Source: UBA7359 sp964523895 (lineage in GTDB: Bacteria > Pseudomonadota > Gammaproteobacteria > Eutrophobiales > Eutrophobiaceae). From it: DNA of 64,000 nucleotides. The stretch is from the NCBI GenBank assembly GCA_964523895.1, contig CAZGBJ010000001.1, positions 104,259 through 168,258 on the forward strand. Reading direction: 5' to 3'. The translations under genes were made by a program, and so were the position numbers. Under the pieces are notes generated by a model. The model saw only the letters and a list, made by a program, of their open reading frames with translations, searched no databases and was not told where the DNA came from. The first letter of the stretch is position 1. Every line of letters starts with the position of its first letter. Shown here piece by piece: positions 19,321 to 29,606 of this stretch.

Positions 19321-19926
19321 ATGTCCAAGGTATTACGCATTGCCTTAACGGGTGGTATAGGTAGCGGGAAATCAACTGTCGCAGATAAATTTCAGGATCT
19401 TGGCGCACCTATTATTGATTCAGATGTAATATCGAGAGAAATCGTCAAGCCTGGCACAGCCTGTTTAAACACTATTGTTAACGAATTTGGCTCGGAACTT
19501 TTAACTAGCAAAGGAACGCTTGATCGGCATAAATTACGCAAGATTATATTTAATGATGAAACTACAAAAAAAAAGCTGGAAGACATTTTACACCCTGTTA
19601 TCTATCAAGAAATAGAAGATCAAATATCTAGAATAAACTATCCATATTGCTTAATTGTTATTCCTCTACTTGTAGAAACACAGGCTATGCACCGTTTTGA
19701 TAGAATTTTAGTTGTTGATACAGCAAAAGATTTACAAATAAAAAGAGCAACTAGTAGAGATAAATCGTCCGTCCAAATTATAGAAAAAATCATAAACAGT
19801 CAGGCTAGCCGCAATCAACGTCTTAAATATGCAGACGACATTATCGACAATAACGTTAATATTGAAGAACTTAATGGGGCCATACTCAAATTACACAAAA
19901 GGTATCTGGAACCAAATAAGCTCTGA
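19321..19926 (+). CDS. coaE: Dephospho-CoA kinase
   Basis: This is the last enzyme of coenzyme A biosynthesis (201 residues), phosphorylating the 3'-hydroxyl of dephospho-CoA. P-loop TGGIGSGKST lies at 10-19, and DSDVISREIV is the substrate segment. I start it at ATG 19321 because the family begins just before the P-loop; an in-frame extension upstream would overlap pilD. The pilD-coaE-zapD-yacG order is typical of gammaproteobacteria. Confidence 0.95.
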   Translation: MSKVLRIALTGGIGSGKSTVADKFQDLGAPIIDSDVISREIVKPGTACLNTIVNEFGSELLTSKGTLDRHKLRKIIFNDETTKKKLEDILHPVIYQEIEDQISRINYPYCLIVIPLLVETQAMHRFDRILVVDTAKDLQIKRATSRDKSSVQIIEKIINSQASRNQRLKYADDIIDNNVNIEELNGAILKLHKRYLEPNKL

Positions 19927-19969
19927 TTAAGTAGCTATATTCATGAAAAGAATGAATAATTAATTCTAT

Positions 19970-20743
19970 ATGCAGAATAAAATAATATTTGAACAACCGC
20001 TAAACGAAAGAATGAGAAACCTATTACGTTTAGAGCATCTTTTTGATCTTATTGCGTGTCGCTCGCTAGAGACTACTAATAAATGGGATTATCGAAATAT
20101 TCTGGAATCTCTTCTTGAAATCAATGACCTTTTAAACCGCTCTGATTTTAAATCTGAATTAATTAAAGAATTAGACCGCCATTCATCAATGCTTATATCG
20201 CTGGAAAATAACCCTGCTGTCGATCAACAAAGATTAAAAAATATAAATAATGAAATTCGTGAACTATTAATAGAACTTAGAAATACTTCATACCAGCCCG
20301 GAAATCAATTAAAGAATGATGAGTTGATAACAAGTTTCAAACAGCGCATAAGTATTCCTGGCGGAACCTGTAATTTTGATCTACCTCGACTTCACTTTTG
20401 GCTAAACCAGGCTGACGTCAAACAGAAACAGGATTTGGAGAATTGGTCAAATGATCTCGAGCCAATAAAAAAATCAATTTACCTGGCATTAGATATGATA
20501 AGAAATAGTGCCAATCCGACGAGAGAAAAAGCAGAGTCCGGTTTTTACCAACAACCCATCGAATCAAATCTTTCCTGTCAGTTGATAAGAGTGTTATTAC
20601 CTTCTGCCAGTCGATATTACCCGGAAATCAGTGGTGGCAAACATCGTTTTACCATACGTTTCATGGAAGAGATTACGACAGATAATAGATCTAACCAAAC
20701 AAAAAATGATGTCGATTTCGAACTTCATAGCTGTATTTTATGA
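19970..20743 (+). CDS. zapD: ZapD, FtsZ-bundling cell division protein
   Basis: This DUF1342-family protein (257 residues) begins with the characteristic IIFEQPLNERMRNLLRLEHLF. The family crosslinks FtsZ filaments at the division ring in the cytoplasm. It is largely helical, and GFYQQPIESNLSCQLIR is a conserved C-terminal segment. It overlaps yacG by 4 bases (ATGA). Confidence 0.93.
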   Translation: MQNKIIFEQPLNERMRNLLRLEHLFDLIACRSLETTNKWDYRNILESLLEINDLLNRSDFKSELIKELDRHSSMLISLENNPAVDQQRLKNINNEIRELLIELRNTSYQPGNQLKNDELITSFKQRISIPGGTCNFDLPRLHFWLNQADVKQKQDLENWSNDLEPIKKSIYLALDMIRNSANPTREKAESGFYQQPIESNLSCQLIRVLLPSASRYYPEISGGKHRFTIRFMEEITTDNRSNQTKNDVDFELHSCIL

Positions 20744-20940
20744 ATAAGAAATCACTATGCCCAACATGCGAAAAAAAGACGGAACTTAACAATTCCAATT
20801 CATATCGCCCTTTTTGTTCTAAACGTTGCAAACTAATCGATCTTGGCCAATGGGCTGACGAAAGTTATTCAATATCCGAAACAACTGTCACTGATAACAA
20901 TATTGATTCTGATTCTTACAAAAATATTGAGATTAGTTAG
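20740..20940 (+). CDS. yacG: YacG, zinc-binding DNA gyrase inhibitor
   Basis: This 66-residue protein has a zinc site CPTC ... CSKRC followed by the conserved LGQWADESYSI. E. coli YacG binds GyrB and inhibits gyrase. It overlaps the zapD stop, so it is translated from the same mRNA. The C-terminal tail is acidic and poorly conserved, as in homologues. Confidence 0.92.
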   Translation: MNKKSLCPTCEKKTELNNSNSYRPFCSKRCKLIDLGQWADESYSISETTVTDNNIDSDSYKNIEIS

Positions 20941-20972
20941 AAAAAATAGTGCTTATATACCCGTGATACCGC

Positions 20973-21917
20973 TTAGTTCCAGATTGCACCAATCATAGCT
21001 ACTCCGTAAGCATTATGTAATTTAGCAATTTTTAAATCTGTTGGCGTCATACCACCGAGAGCATATACCGGAAAATTTACTTTCCTGGTCAATTTAGAAA
21101 AACTATCCCAACCTATTGCATTCTGTTCTGGATGGCTACTAGTCTTTAAGACAGGAGAAATAAAAGCATAATTAACATTTAATTCTTCTGCACGAACAAG
21201 CTCTTCCTCATTATGGCACGACGCGCCCAAAATATAATCTTCGCTAATCGGCCTGCTCTCATAACTCATTAGCATGTTAGACTTTAAGTGAAGTCCATCA
21301 ACATTATATCTATTCACGTCAGAAGGAACGCCATTAAGGATTAATTTTGCATTGTTCTTTTTTGCTAACTTAGCTAATTCCTTAACTAGTACTGAAAGAT
21401 CACTTTCATCCCTTGATTTCAACCTTAATTGAAAAAGCTTTAAACCTGAGGAAAAACATTTGCCAGCAACAGAAAGCAACCGGGCAGTATCCTCATATGA
21501 TTCCTGGCTTATCACATAAATCGAACTTAATGATAATGTTTGAATAATATGTTTATTAGCCTCAGGAAATTCATATTTATATAATTCACTTATTCTCGAC
21601 CATGCTATTTCCTGATTTTCTTTGCTGATTGGCTCACCGCTCCATTCAAATACTTTCCAGACATCTAGAAAAACTTTTTTATCAGGATAATCATATAAAA
21701 CAGTTGTAAATTGCTTTGCATCTTTGACAACTATTCCCAACTCTTCATATAACTCACGACTTAATGCAGGCAGTACATCTTCATTTTCTTCAAGCTTACC
21801 GCCGGGAAATTCCCATAAACCAGCCAGATGTTGTCTAGCCGTTCTTTTTGTTATTAAAACTTTATTTTTATCTGAATTGTATATAACACCAACGGCAACA
21901 TGTGTTCTTGGATTCAC
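20973..21917 (-). CDS. Nudix hydrolase fused to a ThiE-like domain
   Basis: This is a two-domain protein (314 residues). A MutT-type Nudix domain (1-130) has the box GGKLEENEDV ... RELYEELGI. A TIM-barrel domain like thiamine-phosphate synthase (about 150-314) has LFQLRLKSRD, DGLHLKS and GASCHNEEEL. MutT proteins clean up 8-oxo-dGTP; the second domain may act on thiamine or be a regulatory remnant. This fusion recurs in gammaproteobacteria near secA. The start is GTG at 21917, 9 bases after argJ ends. Confidence 0.88.
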   Translation of the reverse strand: MNPRTHVAVGVIYNSDKNKVLITKRTARQHLAGLWEFPGGKLEENEDVLPALSRELYEELGIVVKDAKQFTTVLYDYPDKKVFLDVWKVFEWSGEPISKENQEIAWSRISELYKYEFPEANKHIIQTLSLSSIYVISQESYEDTARLLSVAGKCFSSGLKLFQLRLKSRDESDLSVLVKELAKLAKKNNAKLILNGVPSDVNRYNVDGLHLKSNMLMSYESRPISEDYILGASCHNEEELVRAEELNVNYAFISPVLKTSSHPEQNAIGWDSFSKLTRKVNFPVYALGGMTPTDLKIAKLHNAYGVAMIGAIWN

Positions 21918-21926
21918 TTAGGAAAA

Positions 21927-23147
21927 CTAGGTCCGATATTCTGCATTTATAGTAATGTATTCATGTGATAAATCTGTTGTCCATATTTCTTCCTGACAAT
22001 TACCTCTATCAAGCCTGATTGATAACGTTATTTCACTCTGACTCATTACCGTTTTCCCTTTAGCTTCAGTATATGTTGCGCAACGCTGTCCATTCTCAAT
22101 AATACACACGTCATCAAGGCAGATATCTACTTTATTTATATCTAAATCATCAATGCCTGAGTTTCCTATCGCTGCAAGAATCCTTCCCCAATTTGGATCA
22201 GATGCAGTAAATGCAGTTTTGACTAAAGGTGACTCTGCAATTTTATATGCCACAGATAAACATTCTTCCGCATTCTTTCCTCCGTTTACTTCTATAGATA
22301 TAAATTTTGTCGCGCCTTCACCATCTCTGACGATTGCTTGTGCTAGCTCACGACAAATATTTATCATTGCATTTTCAAAATCTATATAGCCATCATTATT
22401 ACAACTATCGATTAATGAGTTACTCGCTTTACCCGTAGCCATAATAACACATGCATCATTTGTTGATGTATCACCATCAATTGTAATTCTATTAAAACTC
22501 TTTTCTACCGCATTTAATAAAATTTTATCTAGAATGTTTTTATTTATATTCGCATCTGTTGCTATAAACGAAAGCATCGTTGCCATATCAGGCTTTATCA
22601 TGCCCGCCCCTTTCACAATGCCAGTAATATTAACCATTTTCCCATCTATACTAAGTTGGCTTGATATTGCTTTAGGAATTGTATCAGTCGTCATTATTGC
22701 TTTTGCGGTATCTAGCCAATTATCATCAGATAAGTTTGTTAGCAAACCCGGTAATGCATTGTTTATTTTTTCTACAGGTAAATCCTCGCCAATTACGCCT
22801 GTCGAAAAAGGAAGAACTTCCATTTCTTTACAAGCTGCTATATCAGCTAAAGTTTTACAGGTATTTTTCGCATTTAACATTCCCTGCTTGCCTGTTCCGG
22901 CATTTGCATTACCTGCATTTATTAAACAATAACGTGGCTTGGCATCATTCAAATTATTTTTTGCTACTTCAACTGGAGCAGCACAAAACAGATTTTTTGT
23001 AAAAACAGCTGAAACAGCACTGCCTTCAACAAGTTCTATCAGTGCCAAATCATTTCTTTTTTCTGCATAGATATTTGCTGACGTCACTGAAAGGCGAACA
23101 CCTTCTATAGGTATAAGTGATGAGGGAAATTCTAAACCAACTGACAT
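21927..23147 (-). CDS. argJ: ArgJ, ornithine/glutamate N-acetyltransferase
   Basis: This enzyme transfers acetyl from N-acetylornithine to glutamate in the cyclic arginine pathway (406 residues, usual length). Self-cleavage into alpha and beta chains should occur between A189 and T190 in KPDMATMLSF, and the upstream GIVKGAGMI motif is intact. Whether it also uses acetyl-CoA cannot be read from sequence. It lies 27 bases after secA, probably in one transcript. Confidence 0.95.
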   Translation of the reverse strand: MSVGLEFPSSLIPIEGVRLSVTSANIYAEKRNDLALIELVEGSAVSAVFTKNLFCAAPVEVAKNNLNDAKPRYCLINAGNANAGTGKQGMLNAKNTCKTLADIAACKEMEVLPFSTGVIGEDLPVEKINNALPGLLTNLSDDNWLDTAKAIMTTDTIPKAISSQLSIDGKMVNITGIVKGAGMIKPDMATMLSFIATDANINKNILDKILLNAVEKSFNRITIDGDTSTNDACVIMATGKASNSLIDSCNNDGYIDFENAMINICRELAQAIVRDGEGATKFISIEVNGGKNAEECLSVAYKIAESPLVKTAFTASDPNWGRILAAIGNSGIDDLDINKVDICLDDVCIIENGQRCATYTEAKGKTVMSQSEITLSIRLDRGNCQEEIWTTDLSHEYITINAEYRT

Positions 23148-23174
23148 TTATTCAGCCTGCTTCAATAATGGTAG

Positions 23175-25874
23175 TTAAACTAATTTCCCGTGGCATTGCT
23201 TATACTTCTTACCTGAACCACACGGGCATGGCTCATTACGTCCTATTTTTGGCTTATTACGTACAAATGGTTTATCAGCAGAAGATGCTTGTTCAGGTGA
23301 ATCAGGATTTAAGCTATTTGGTGCAGAAGCATGGCTAAAATTCATATTTTGCTCGTGCTCTTGATTCTCAGCTGCTTCAACGTCTTTTTCAGTCCTTATA
23401 CTTACTTTAGAAAGAAAAACAATCACATCATGCTTTATGTTTTCAAGCATTTGTACAAACAATTCAAATGCTTCACGTTTATACTCCTGTTTGGGGTTTT
23501 TTGCCGCGAAGCCTCTAAGATGTATGCCTTGTCTAAGATGATCCATATTTATGAGATGTTCTTTCCAATGTCTATCCAGTACATCAAGCATAATTTGCTT
23601 TTCAATACGCCTCATTAATTCAGGCGTGATTACATCTTCTTTATCCTTTACTACCTTCTCCATGGCTGCATGAAGTTTTTCACGTAAACTTTCTTCATGT
23701 AATGATTTGTCCTCCTTGAGCCATAAACCTATATCAACAGATAAATCAAATTCATGCTGAAATGCCTCTTTTAATCCATCTATATCCCACAATTCATCCA
23801 TACTGCCACGAGGAATAAACGTATCAATAACAGCATCAATAACATCAAAACGCATTGCATTTACTTCTTCAGCAACTGTGTCTCCATCAAGCAAATCATT
23901 TCTTTGCTCGTAGACAACTTTTCTCTGATCATTTGCTACATCATCAAAATCCAGTAAGTGTTTACGAATATCAAAGTTATGCGCTTCAACCTTGCGCTGT
24001 GCATTTTCTATTGCGCGAGTTACCAGTTTAGACTCAATAGCCTCACCTTCATCCATGCCCAGCTTCTGCATAATTGAAGAAATACGATCTGAAGCAAAGA
24101 TTCGCATTAGATTATCTTCCAAAGAAAGATAAAAACGACTTGAACCAGGATCTCCCTGACGTCCTGATCGACCACGAAGTTGATTATCTATTCGTCGTGA
24201 CTCATGCCGTTCTGTACCTATAATGTGTAAACCGCCACTATCCAGAACTTGTTGATGACGTTCAGCCCAATCCTCATTAATTTTATCAATTTGTTTTTGA
24301 TCAGGATCCTTTAATGAATTAATTTCTGCCTCAAAATTACCACCCAGTACAATATCTGTACCTCGACCCGCCATATTCGTAGCTATGGTAATTGAACCTG
24401 ACTTACCAGCTTGAGCAATAATTTCTGCTTCTTTTTGATGGAATTTGGCATTTAATACCTGATGTTTAATATTTTCCTTATTAAGGACATTAGATAGATA
24501 CTCTGATACTTCAATTGATGCCGTACCAACTAATATTGGTTGGCCTTTTGATTGACGATCTTTTATATCCTCAATCATTGCTGCATATTTTTCTTTTGCA
24601 GTCAGAAAGATAACGTCACTCTGATCATCTCTAATCATTGTCATATTAGTCGGAATAACAACGACTTCCAGATCATATATTGATTGAAACTCAAATGCCT
24701 CTGTATCGGCAGTCCCTGTCATACCCGAGAGCTTTGAATATAAACGAAAATAATTTTGATATGTTATAGATGCAAGCGTCTGGTTTTCATTCTGTATCGA
24801 TACACCTTCCTTAGCTTCTATCGCTTGATGTAATCCTTCAGACCAACGACGACCTTGCATTGTACGCCCGGTGAATTCATCAACAATGACAATTTCGTTA
24901 TCCTTAACGATATAATCAACATCAATTTTAAATAAATGGTGTGCTCTTAATGCGGCATTCAAATGATGCAAAACAATAATATTAGCAGGATCGTACAAAG
25001 TCTGACCTTCTTTAAGAATATTATGTTCTGTTAATAATGTCTCAATATGGTCATGTCCATCTTCGGTAAAGTAAGCCTGCTTCGACTTTTCATCTAGAGT
25101 AAAATCGCCAGGTCCATCTTCAATTTTTTGAACTACTAACTTGGGAATTAATGCATTTATCGAAATATATAACTCTGATTTATCGTCCACCATTCCTGAA
25201 ATAACCAGTGGTGTTCTGGCTTCATCAATAAGAATTGAATCTACTTCATCAACAATAGCGAAATTTAGACCTCTCTGAACACGACCTTCTTTAGCAAACG
25301 CCATGTTGTCACGCAAATAATCAAAACCAAACTCATTATTTGTGCCATAGGTAATATCACATTGGTATGCAACTTTTCTCTCTTCCGTTGACAGGCCACT
25401 AACAATCACGCCTGTACTTAGTCCTAGAAAACTGTATATCTGACCCATCCACTCAGAATCACGTTTAGCCAGATAATCATTAACTGTTATGACATGAACA
25501 CCTAAACCTGACAAGGCATTTAAATATGCCGCTAAAGTTGCAACCAGCGTTTTACCTTCACCTGTGCGCATTTCAGCGATACTGCCGTTATGCAATACTA
25601 TCCCGCCAATGAGTTGCACATCAAAATGACGCATACTTAAAACACGTTGCCCTGCTTCTCTAACCAGGGCAAATGCTTCTGGTAATATGCTATCGAGATT
25701 TTCGCCTTCTTTAATTCTTTCTTTTAACTGATTTGTTTTATCAGGAAAATCCTCATCATTTAATAATTTCAATTCATCTTCAAGAGGATTTATTTTCGTT
25801 ACTACCTTGCTTAGTTTTTTGACTACCCGATCATTTCGAGAACCAAATATTTTTTTTACTAAATCTATAATCAT
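23175..25874 (-). CDS. secA: SecA, preprotein translocase ATPase
   Basis: This motor ATPase (899 residues) drives export through SecYEG. NBD1 has MRTGEGKTLVATL and the DEVDSILIDEART segment. NBD2 has ATNMAGRGTDIVLGG and RGRSGRQGDPGSSRFYLSL. The C-terminal zinc/SecB-binding tail CPCGSGKKYKQCHG is intact. It is the first gene of the leftward secA-argJ-Nudix run. Confidence 0.97.
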   Translation of the reverse strand: MIIDLVKKIFGSRNDRVVKKLSKVVTKINPLEDELKLLNDEDFPDKTNQLKERIKEGENLDSILPEAFALVREAGQRVLSMRHFDVQLIGGIVLHNGSIAEMRTGEGKTLVATLAAYLNALSGLGVHVITVNDYLAKRDSEWMGQIYSFLGLSTGVIVSGLSTEERKVAYQCDITYGTNNEFGFDYLRDNMAFAKEGRVQRGLNFAIVDEVDSILIDEARTPLVISGMVDDKSELYISINALIPKLVVQKIEDGPGDFTLDEKSKQAYFTEDGHDHIETLLTEHNILKEGQTLYDPANIIVLHHLNAALRAHHLFKIDVDYIVKDNEIVIVDEFTGRTMQGRRWSEGLHQAIEAKEGVSIQNENQTLASITYQNYFRLYSKLSGMTGTADTEAFEFQSIYDLEVVVIPTNMTMIRDDQSDVIFLTAKEKYAAMIEDIKDRQSKGQPILVGTASIEVSEYLSNVLNKENIKHQVLNAKFHQKEAEIIAQAGKSGSITIATNMAGRGTDIVLGGNFEAEINSLKDPDQKQIDKINEDWAERHQQVLDSGGLHIIGTERHESRRIDNQLRGRSGRQGDPGSSRFYLSLEDNLMRIFASDRISSIMQKLGMDEGEAIESKLVTRAIENAQRKVEAHNFDIRKHLLDFDDVANDQRKVVYEQRNDLLDGDTVAEEVNAMRFDVIDAVIDTFIPRGSMDELWDIDGLKEAFQHEFDLSVDIGLWLKEDKSLHEESLREKLHAAMEKVVKDKEDVITPELMRRIEKQIMLDVLDRHWKEHLINMDHLRQGIHLRGFAAKNPKQEYKREAFELFVQMLENIKHDVIVFLSKVSIRTEKDVEAAENQEHEQNMNFSHASAPNSLNPDSPEQASSADKPFVRNKPKIGRNEPCPCGSGKKYKQCHGKLV

Positions 25875-25957
25875 ACTAGTTTATATTTTGTTTATTACGC
25901 AATATGTCACGTACTATTACGCAAAATGAATTTTAATCGGTAAGAAAATTAGAGGTA

Positions 25958-26890
25958 TTATTGCAAAGAAATATATTTTTTTGGATTGACTGCTTTTCCA
26001 TTGTTGACCACTTCGAAATGAACATGCGGTCCGGTTGCTCTTCCTGATGAACCCATCAGAGCAATAACCTCACCTTGTTCAACCTTTTGGCCAACTACAA
26101 CCAGATTTTTCTTATTATGTGCATAACGAGTTTGGTAACCATTGCCGTGGTTTACCTCGACCATTTTACCATAGCCATAGCGAACACCTGACCAGGTAAC
26201 AATTCCGGAAGCAACTGTAAGTACAGGAGAACCTGTCTTGCCCGCATAATCAACACCTCCATGAAATTCCATTTTTCCTGTCATTGGATCAGTTCGCATA
26301 CCAAACAACGAAGATACCCAGCCAGTCTTTGTTGGCCGACCTGTTGGAATAGTCTGATTCTGTAACGTTCTATCAATTAACATTGACTCCATCGCTGCCA
26401 TTTTTTCTGCACGATCCTGTATTTTTAGATTTAACTGATCCAATGCTTCAAGAAAGTCACTGACTTCCATCGAACCGTGCAAGTTAATTGGCTGTGGACC
26501 GCCTAAACCAGGAGCAGATGTAATATCAAATTCAATTTCATTAAGATCAGCCATATCAGCCAGGCGAGAACCAAGTGCATCCAAACGCATAACATGAGCC
26601 TGTAATTTACTTAATCTTGCTGCTAAAGCATCAAGATTTTTTTCAGCATTTTCTTGCGCTTGGTCAAGCATTTGTTGCTGGACTTCTATCTCTTTACTCC
26701 AGAGAGGTGCCGTTTGGCTATATAAAGTTTTAAATGAACCGCGTGTTAAATTTAGAGCGTAAATACTACCTGCATGGAAAACCAATAAACCACCAACAAT
26801 ACTAATGATCATACACACACATAGAGTTACCGGCCCGAAAGTGAAGGACTGGCTCTTCTTTTTAGATTTTGATATTAAAAATAATTGCAT
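25958..26890 (-). CDS. M23-family metallopeptidase, membrane-anchored
   Basis: This 310-residue protein has a short basic cytoplasmic N-terminus, one membrane helix (about 20-45), a coiled-coil region (65-105) and a C-terminal LytM/M23 domain. The zinc ligands are in HGGVDYAGK and GPHVHFEV, so the catalytic site looks complete. It probably cleaves peptidoglycan crosslinks in the periplasm. An M23 peptidase next to secA and lpxC is a common gammaproteobacterial arrangement. Confidence 0.9.
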   Translation of the reverse strand: MQLFLISKSKKKSQSFTFGPVTLCVCMIISIVGGLLVFHAGSIYALNLTRGSFKTLYSQTAPLWSKEIEVQQQMLDQAQENAEKNLDALAARLSKLQAHVMRLDALGSRLADMADLNEIEFDITSAPGLGGPQPINLHGSMEVSDFLEALDQLNLKIQDRAEKMAAMESMLIDRTLQNQTIPTGRPTKTGWVSSLFGMRTDPMTGKMEFHGGVDYAGKTGSPVLTVASGIVTWSGVRYGYGKMVEVNHGNGYQTRYAHNKKNLVVVGQKVEQGEVIALMGSSGRATGPHVHFEVVNNGKAVNPKKYISLQ

Positions 26891-26928
26891 ATTTATGTTG
26901 TACCAACTAAAACCTGTATACTAAATTT

Positions 26929-27390
26929 ATGGCATTTACTGATAAAAAAAATAGAACTCTACCTATCAGCGAATTATTACAAGATAAGCGTTATGCTATT
27001 GCTGATCTTTGTAAAAAAGCCAAGTCAATTCAGATAATAGATCAAAAATTAAAAACATATCTTGACCCATCTCTACATGATCATTTTGAACTAGCGAATA
27101 TAAAAACAGATGTTGCAACTTTACTAGTTAGTTCTTCTACCTGGGCAACCCGCCTACGTTATAATATTCCAGCTATCCTTAACGCCTTAAATAATCAATT
27201 AAACCTTACTACTGTAAAAACAGTCAGAATTAAAGTAAAAAAAGCTATTTCTGATAACACTGCTTTAAATAAAAAACCGATTTTCTTGTCTGAAAATTCA
27301 GCTCAAGTCCTTGCTAATGTTGCAAATAATTTTAGCGACCCCGAATTACGCGCCTGTATTCTAAAACTTTCAAAAAATTATATTAAATAA
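26929..27390 (+). CDS. dciA: DciA-like (DUF721) helicase loader
   Basis: This 153-residue protein has the DUF721 core VSSSTWATRLRYNIPAILNAL (about 66-86). DciA is the common bacterial loader of DnaB helicase in species without DnaC. It is divergent from the M23 peptidase and converges on lpxC with one base between the stops, matching its usual place beside lpxC and secA. The name rests on this core and on location. Confidence 0.8.
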   Translation: MAFTDKKNRTLPISELLQDKRYAIADLCKKAKSIQIIDQKLKTYLDPSLHDHFELANIKTDVATLLVSSSTWATRLRYNIPAILNALNNQLNLTTVKTVRIKVKKAISDNTALNKKPIFLSENSAQVLANVANNFSDPELRACILKLSKNYIK

Positions 27391-27391
27391 A

Positions 27392-28303
27392 TTAATCTGC
27401 AGGAATCGCCTGCATGAATGAAATTGGTGCTTCATATTCATCTTCAAAGCTAATCAACTCCCATGAATCTTCATTAGCAATTAATTCGCGCAATAATGCA
27501 TTATTTAACGCATGTCCTGATTTAAATCCTTCAAACGCGCCAATCAAACTATGCCCAAGCAAATATAAATCACCAATCGCATCAAGAATCTTATGTTTCA
27601 CACATTCATCTTCATATCGAAGGCCATCTTCATTAAGAATTCTATAATCATCAACTACAACGGCATTATCAAGACTTCCACCTAATACCAGGTTCTTCTC
27701 ACGCAATAACTCAACATCACGCATAAATCCAAAAGTACGGGCACGACTCACTTCTTTAACAAATGAAGTTGTAGAGAAATCAATTTCTGCATGGCAATTA
27801 CGATCACTAAAAACAGGGTGATCAAACTCAATCGTGAAGCCGACCTTAAAACCGTCAAAAGGCTCAAATATCGCCCACTTTTCTTCATGTTCGACGCGAA
27901 CTTTCTTTTTTATCCGTAAAAATTTCTTTGCCGAGGACTGCTCTTCAATACCTGCAGACTGGATTAAAAACACAAACGGACCAGCACTGCCATCCATAAT
28001 AGGAACTTCATCGGCACTCAAATCAATATAAGCATTATCTATTCCAAAACCTGCCAGAGCGGAAAGCAAATGTTCCACAGTTGAGATACGTACCTTATCT
28101 TTTACTAAGGTAGTTGAAAGACTGGTATCGCCAACGTATTCAGGGTTGGCTGGAATATCTACAGCAGGATCTAGATCAACGCGACGAAACGTAATTCCGG
28201 AATTTGCAGGTGCTGGTCTTAAGGTCAAAAAGACCTTTTTTCCCGTATGAAGGCCTACCCCAGTAGCCCGAATTACATTTTTTAATGTACGTTGCCTAAT
28301 CAT
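27392..28303 (-). CDS. lpxC: LpxC, UDP-3-O-acyl-GlcNAc deacetylase
   Basis: This zinc deacetylase (303 residues; E. coli 305) commits precursors to lipid A synthesis. Zinc ligands lie in STVEHLLSALAG and in HKILDAIGDLYLLGH, and the substrate loop SRARTFGFMRD is present. It ends the dcw cluster, downstream of ftsZ, as in most gammaproteobacteria. Confidence 0.97.
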   Translation of the reverse strand: MIRQRTLKNVIRATGVGLHTGKKVFLTLRPAPANSGITFRRVDLDPAVDIPANPEYVGDTSLSTTLVKDKVRISTVEHLLSALAGFGIDNAYIDLSADEVPIMDGSAGPFVFLIQSAGIEEQSSAKKFLRIKKKVRVEHEEKWAIFEPFDGFKVGFTIEFDHPVFSDRNCHAEIDFSTTSFVKEVSRARTFGFMRDVELLREKNLVLGGSLDNAVVVDDYRILNEDGLRYEDECVKHKILDAIGDLYLLGHSLIGAFEGFKSGHALNNALLRELIANEDSWELISFEDEYEAPISFMQAIPAD

Positions 28304-28391
28304 TATAACTATTTAAACCTACTCTAAACTAGGAGCTTTTATTCTTATCTATTTGTATTATAGGCAATTTCGATGTTAGCAAAACATCTAG

Positions 28392-28413
28392 CCCGGAATT
28401 TCCTAATTCCGGG
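28392..28413 (-). terminator. Strong stem-loop between ftsZ and lpxC
   Basis: CCCGGAATT and AATTCCGGG pair perfectly around a four-base loop, 28 bases after the ftsZ stop. There is no long T-run directly after it, so it may be an attenuator, an RNA-stabilising hairpin or a partial terminator that lowers lpxC expression relative to ftsZ. Confidence 0.6.
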
Positions 28414-28440
28414 ACACACTATACCACGTTAAATCCGGAT

Positions 28441-29574
28441 CTAGTCCGCTTGCCTTCTTAAAAATGCAGGAATATCAAGATAGTCCGCATCCCCTGTTAC
28501 CGTATCTTCTTCTGCCTCAGGTGTCTGGTTTCGCATGATTGTCGGCCGTTCAAGATCTTTATAATCGACACTTATGCTTTCATTTTGAACCAATTTGATA
28601 CTGGATGCATCATCTTTCATATTTCCGAGTCCAGTTGCAACAATTGTAACCCGAATATCACCAGACATTTCAGGGTCAATCACGGTTCCAACGACAACTG
28701 TCGCATTATCAGAGGCAAACTCTTTGATAGTGCTACCAACTTCATCAAACTCGCCTATAGACAGATCCATACCTGCAGTAATATTCACCAAAATTCCCCT
28801 GGCACCGGAAAGATTGACATCTTCCAGTAAAGGACTGGATATCGCAGCTTCAGCTGCTATTTTTGCACGCTCTTCACCTTGTGCTTTTCCTGAGCCCATC
28901 ATTGCCATACCCATTTCAGACATTACTGTTCTGACATCAGCAAAATCCACATTTATCAAACCGGGACAAGTAATCAATTCAGCAATACCTTGAACTGCAC
29001 CTAACAACACATCATTTGCTGCACTAAAAGCATTCAACAAGCTTACATCCCTACCTAGAACACTTAGCAATTTTTCATTAGGTATAGTAATTAAAGAATC
29101 AACAAACTGGCTTAGTTCAATAATTCCCTCTTCAGCAATCGCGCCACGTTTCTTGCCTTCAAAGGCAAAGGGGCGAGTCACAACTGCAACCGTTAAGATA
29201 CCCATTTCTTTTGCGACCTGGGCAACAATAGGCGCGGCACCCGTACCTGTTCCCCCTCCCATACCTGCAGTAATAAAGATCATATCTGATCCATCAAGCA
29301 CATCCATTAAACGATCGCGATCTTCCAGAGCAGCTTGACGCCCAACTTCCGGATCGGCACCTGCACCCAGACCCTTGGTCATATTACTTCCCAATTGTAA
29401 AACCGTTTTTGCTCCTGAATTTTTAAGTGCTTGTGAATCTGTATTTGCACATATAAATTCAACTCCTTCTATATTAGCGCCCAGCATATGCTGTACAGCA
29501 TTGCCACCACCACCACCGACACCTATTACTTTAATAATAGCCGCCTGACTAGTTGCATCGACTAATTCAAACAT
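28441..29574 (-). CDS. ftsZ: FtsZ, tubulin-like division GTPase
   Basis: This protein (377 residues) polymerises into the Z ring. The tubulin signature GGGTGTGAAP and an N-terminal GGGGGNAVQHM nucleotide loop are present. The C-terminal peptide DYLDIPAFLRRQ, which binds FtsA and ZipA, is intact after a short linker. A very strong ribosome site (GGAGGT, 6 bases before ATG) fits its high expression. It follows ftsA by 32 bases. Confidence 0.98.
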   Translation of the reverse strand: MFELVDATSQAAIIKVIGVGGGGGNAVQHMLGANIEGVEFICANTDSQALKNSGAKTVLQLGSNMTKGLGAGADPEVGRQAALEDRDRLMDVLDGSDMIFITAGMGGGTGTGAAPIVAQVAKEMGILTVAVVTRPFAFEGKKRGAIAEEGIIELSQFVDSLITIPNEKLLSVLGRDVSLLNAFSAANDVLLGAVQGIAELITCPGLINVDFADVRTVMSEMGMAMMGSGKAQGEERAKIAAEAAISSPLLEDVNLSGARGILVNITAGMDLSIGEFDEVGSTIKEFASDNATVVVGTVIDPEMSGDIRVTIVATGLGNMKDDASSIKLVQNESISVDYKDLERPTIMRNQTPEAEEDTVTGDADYLDIPAFLRRQAD

Positions 29575-29606
29575 GTTGTAACCTCCTAAAAATTGCCATT
29601 TATTAT

